NCBI GenBank assembly: GCA_047629355.1
Contig: JBLHWU010000331.1
Span: 1-5,250, forward strand
Origin: CAYUNA01 sp047629355
Lineage (GTDB): Bacteria > Bacteroidota > Bacteroidia > Chitinophagales > Saprospiraceae
DNA length: 5,250 nt
Direction of reading: 5' to 3'
Both the position numbers and the translations under genes were made by a program. Positions 4,289-5,250 of this stretch are shown here, one piece after another. The notes under the pieces are model-generated. The model had not been told where the DNA came from, searched no databases, and saw only the letters and a program-made list of their open reading frames with translations. Each line of letters opens with the position of its first letter. The first letter of the stretch is position 1.

Positions 4289-5250
4289 ATGAAAAGAAGA
4301 AAATTTATCCAAAAAAACTGCCTTCGGTATACCATCTATTTTCCTATCCGCATTGCTCATATCCTGCGGAGACGATGAGGACCTCAAACCCATCACAACC
4401 GATAAAAAGATACTCATCATCGGTGCTGGAATTGCTAGATTGGCTGCTGCTAACTATTTCAAAGACAGAGGAATAACGGTCATGGTGATAGAGGCACAAG
4501 CGAAGGTGGGCGGAAGACTTTGTACCGATAGAAGTTTGGGGATTCCCTTTGATGAAGGGGCGAGTTGGATAGATGGGCCAGATGGGAATCCGATTACGTC
4601 GCTGGCAAATTCTGCGGGCACGAATACCTTTTTGACCGATGATGACAATCTTTCCGTTTTTGATATAGATGGTTCTGAATATACGGATGATATGTTGACG
4701 GTGGCAGAAGAGGCTTTTGACGATGCGGTAGAGTCCATTGACGGAGGTATCAATGAGAGTTTTATGACTGCTTTCTTGGCCGAATATCCGCAATATCAAA
4801 ACAATCGCCTTTGGAAATATATGTTGTCTGTCTTTTTAGAATTTGATGTGGGAGGCGATATTTCTAAATTATCTTCGCTGGATTTTTATGACGATGAAGC
4901 TTACAATGGGGAAGATGTAATCGTCACGAATGGGTATGATACGATTACTGATTTTTTGGCGGAAGGCATAGATGTGCGGTTGAATGTAAAGGTCAACGAG
5001 ATTGATTATTCGGGGGAAACGATTCAGGTAACGACCAATCAGGATGACTTTATAGCAGATTATGTATTGGTGACGGTGCCGTTGGGTGTCTTAAAAGAGG
5101 AAGTAATTTCGTTTACACCCGCGCTTCCGAGTCGCTTGCAATCGCCAATTGATAAGTTGGAAATGGGGGCAATCAATAAGTTTTTATGCGTTTGGGATAC
5201 GCCTTTTTGGGACACTGATTTACAATACATTGGTTACACGCCCGAGACGA
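4289..5250 (+). pseudogene. FAD-dependent amine oxidase, frameshifted near the N-terminus and cut by the window end
   Basis: From the ATG at 4289 the frame gives MKRRKFIQKN and then stops at 4376-4378. If one A is removed from the seven-A run at 4311-4317, the protein continues without a stop to the window end, about 320 residues. The restored N-terminus has a twin-arginine motif (RRKFIQ), a hydrophobic stretch and a lipobox LISC with Cys26, so it looks like an exported lipoprotein. A flavin amine oxidase domain follows: KKILIIGAGIARLAAA (39-54), ribose-binding Glu68, VGGR (73-76), DEGASWIDGP (88-97) and, later, a VTVPLGVLK segment and GAINKFLCVWDTPFW. These are hallmarks of the monoamine/polyamine oxidase family, which oxidises amines using FAD. 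The C-terminal FAD and substrate region lies beyond the window. Two lesions are visible: the frameshift, and Arg50 in place of the final Gly of GxGxxG. A sequencing error at the A-run, phase variation or slippage are alternatives to true decay. Confidence 0.8.

Noticed and set aside
4311..4317. Programmed ribosomal frameshifting at the seven-A run
   Set aside because: A-runs can promote slippage, but there is no convincing downstream stem-loop or Shine-Dalgarno-like stimulator in the right position, and the site falls in the signal peptide, which is unusual for programmed events. Sequence error, decay or phase variation are simpler.
4344..4799. Long minus-strand frames (151 and 99 codons) opposite the amine oxidase
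   Set aside because: They lie antisense to a clearly recognisable amine oxidase sequence, have low-complexity Ser/Ile-rich products and show no domain. They are by-products of codon bias on the coding strand.

Overview
The window looks like chromosomal DNA of an AT-rich member of the Bacteroidota, probably from a Flavobacteriia- or Saprospiria-like lineage. Four things suggest this: low GC genes, A-rich leaders before start codons with no clear Shine-Dalgarno sequence, a membrane-anchored MutS-like ATPase of a type common in that phylum, and several small uncharacterised membrane proteins. The placement is an inference from content and style, since no marker gene is present. All supportable genes lie on the + strand.

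Layout. Positions 2-112 may hold the tail of a gene that began before the window. Position 134-580 encodes a single-span membrane-anchored protein of unknown function. Position 681-2540 encodes a 619-residue membrane MutS-related ATPase with intact Walker A, Walker B and H-loop motifs but no mismatch-recognition domain. Between 2541 and 2866 there is no gene. That gap holds a GC-rich island, a 33-nt hairpin, and a 134-bp element bounded by 12-bp perfect inverted repeats (2663-2796). Inside the element, four copies of an 11-bp motif alternate in orientation and form a nested palindrome. Three small membrane-protein genes follow: 2867-3094 (75 aa, two spans), 3317-3781 (154 aa, five spans, DUF7010-like) and 3828-4250 (140 aa, DUF3995 family). 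The window ends inside a FAD-dependent amine oxidase (4289 to beyond 5250) whose reading frame is broken by one extra A in a run of seven A's at codons 8-10. Its FAD-binding GxGxxG motif also carries Arg in place of the last Gly.

The genes do not form an obvious pathway. The 3828-4250 gene and the amine oxidase are 38 nt apart and could share a transcript. The other genes are separated by 46 to 326 nt of intergenic DNA. Short GC-rich islands recur in three of these gaps, which points to a dispersed intergenic repeat family.

The main points of interest are the nested-palindrome element at 2663-2796, the double lesion in the amine oxidase, and the recurring GC-rich intergenic islands. I see no defence system, CRISPR array, RNA gene or complete transposase gene.
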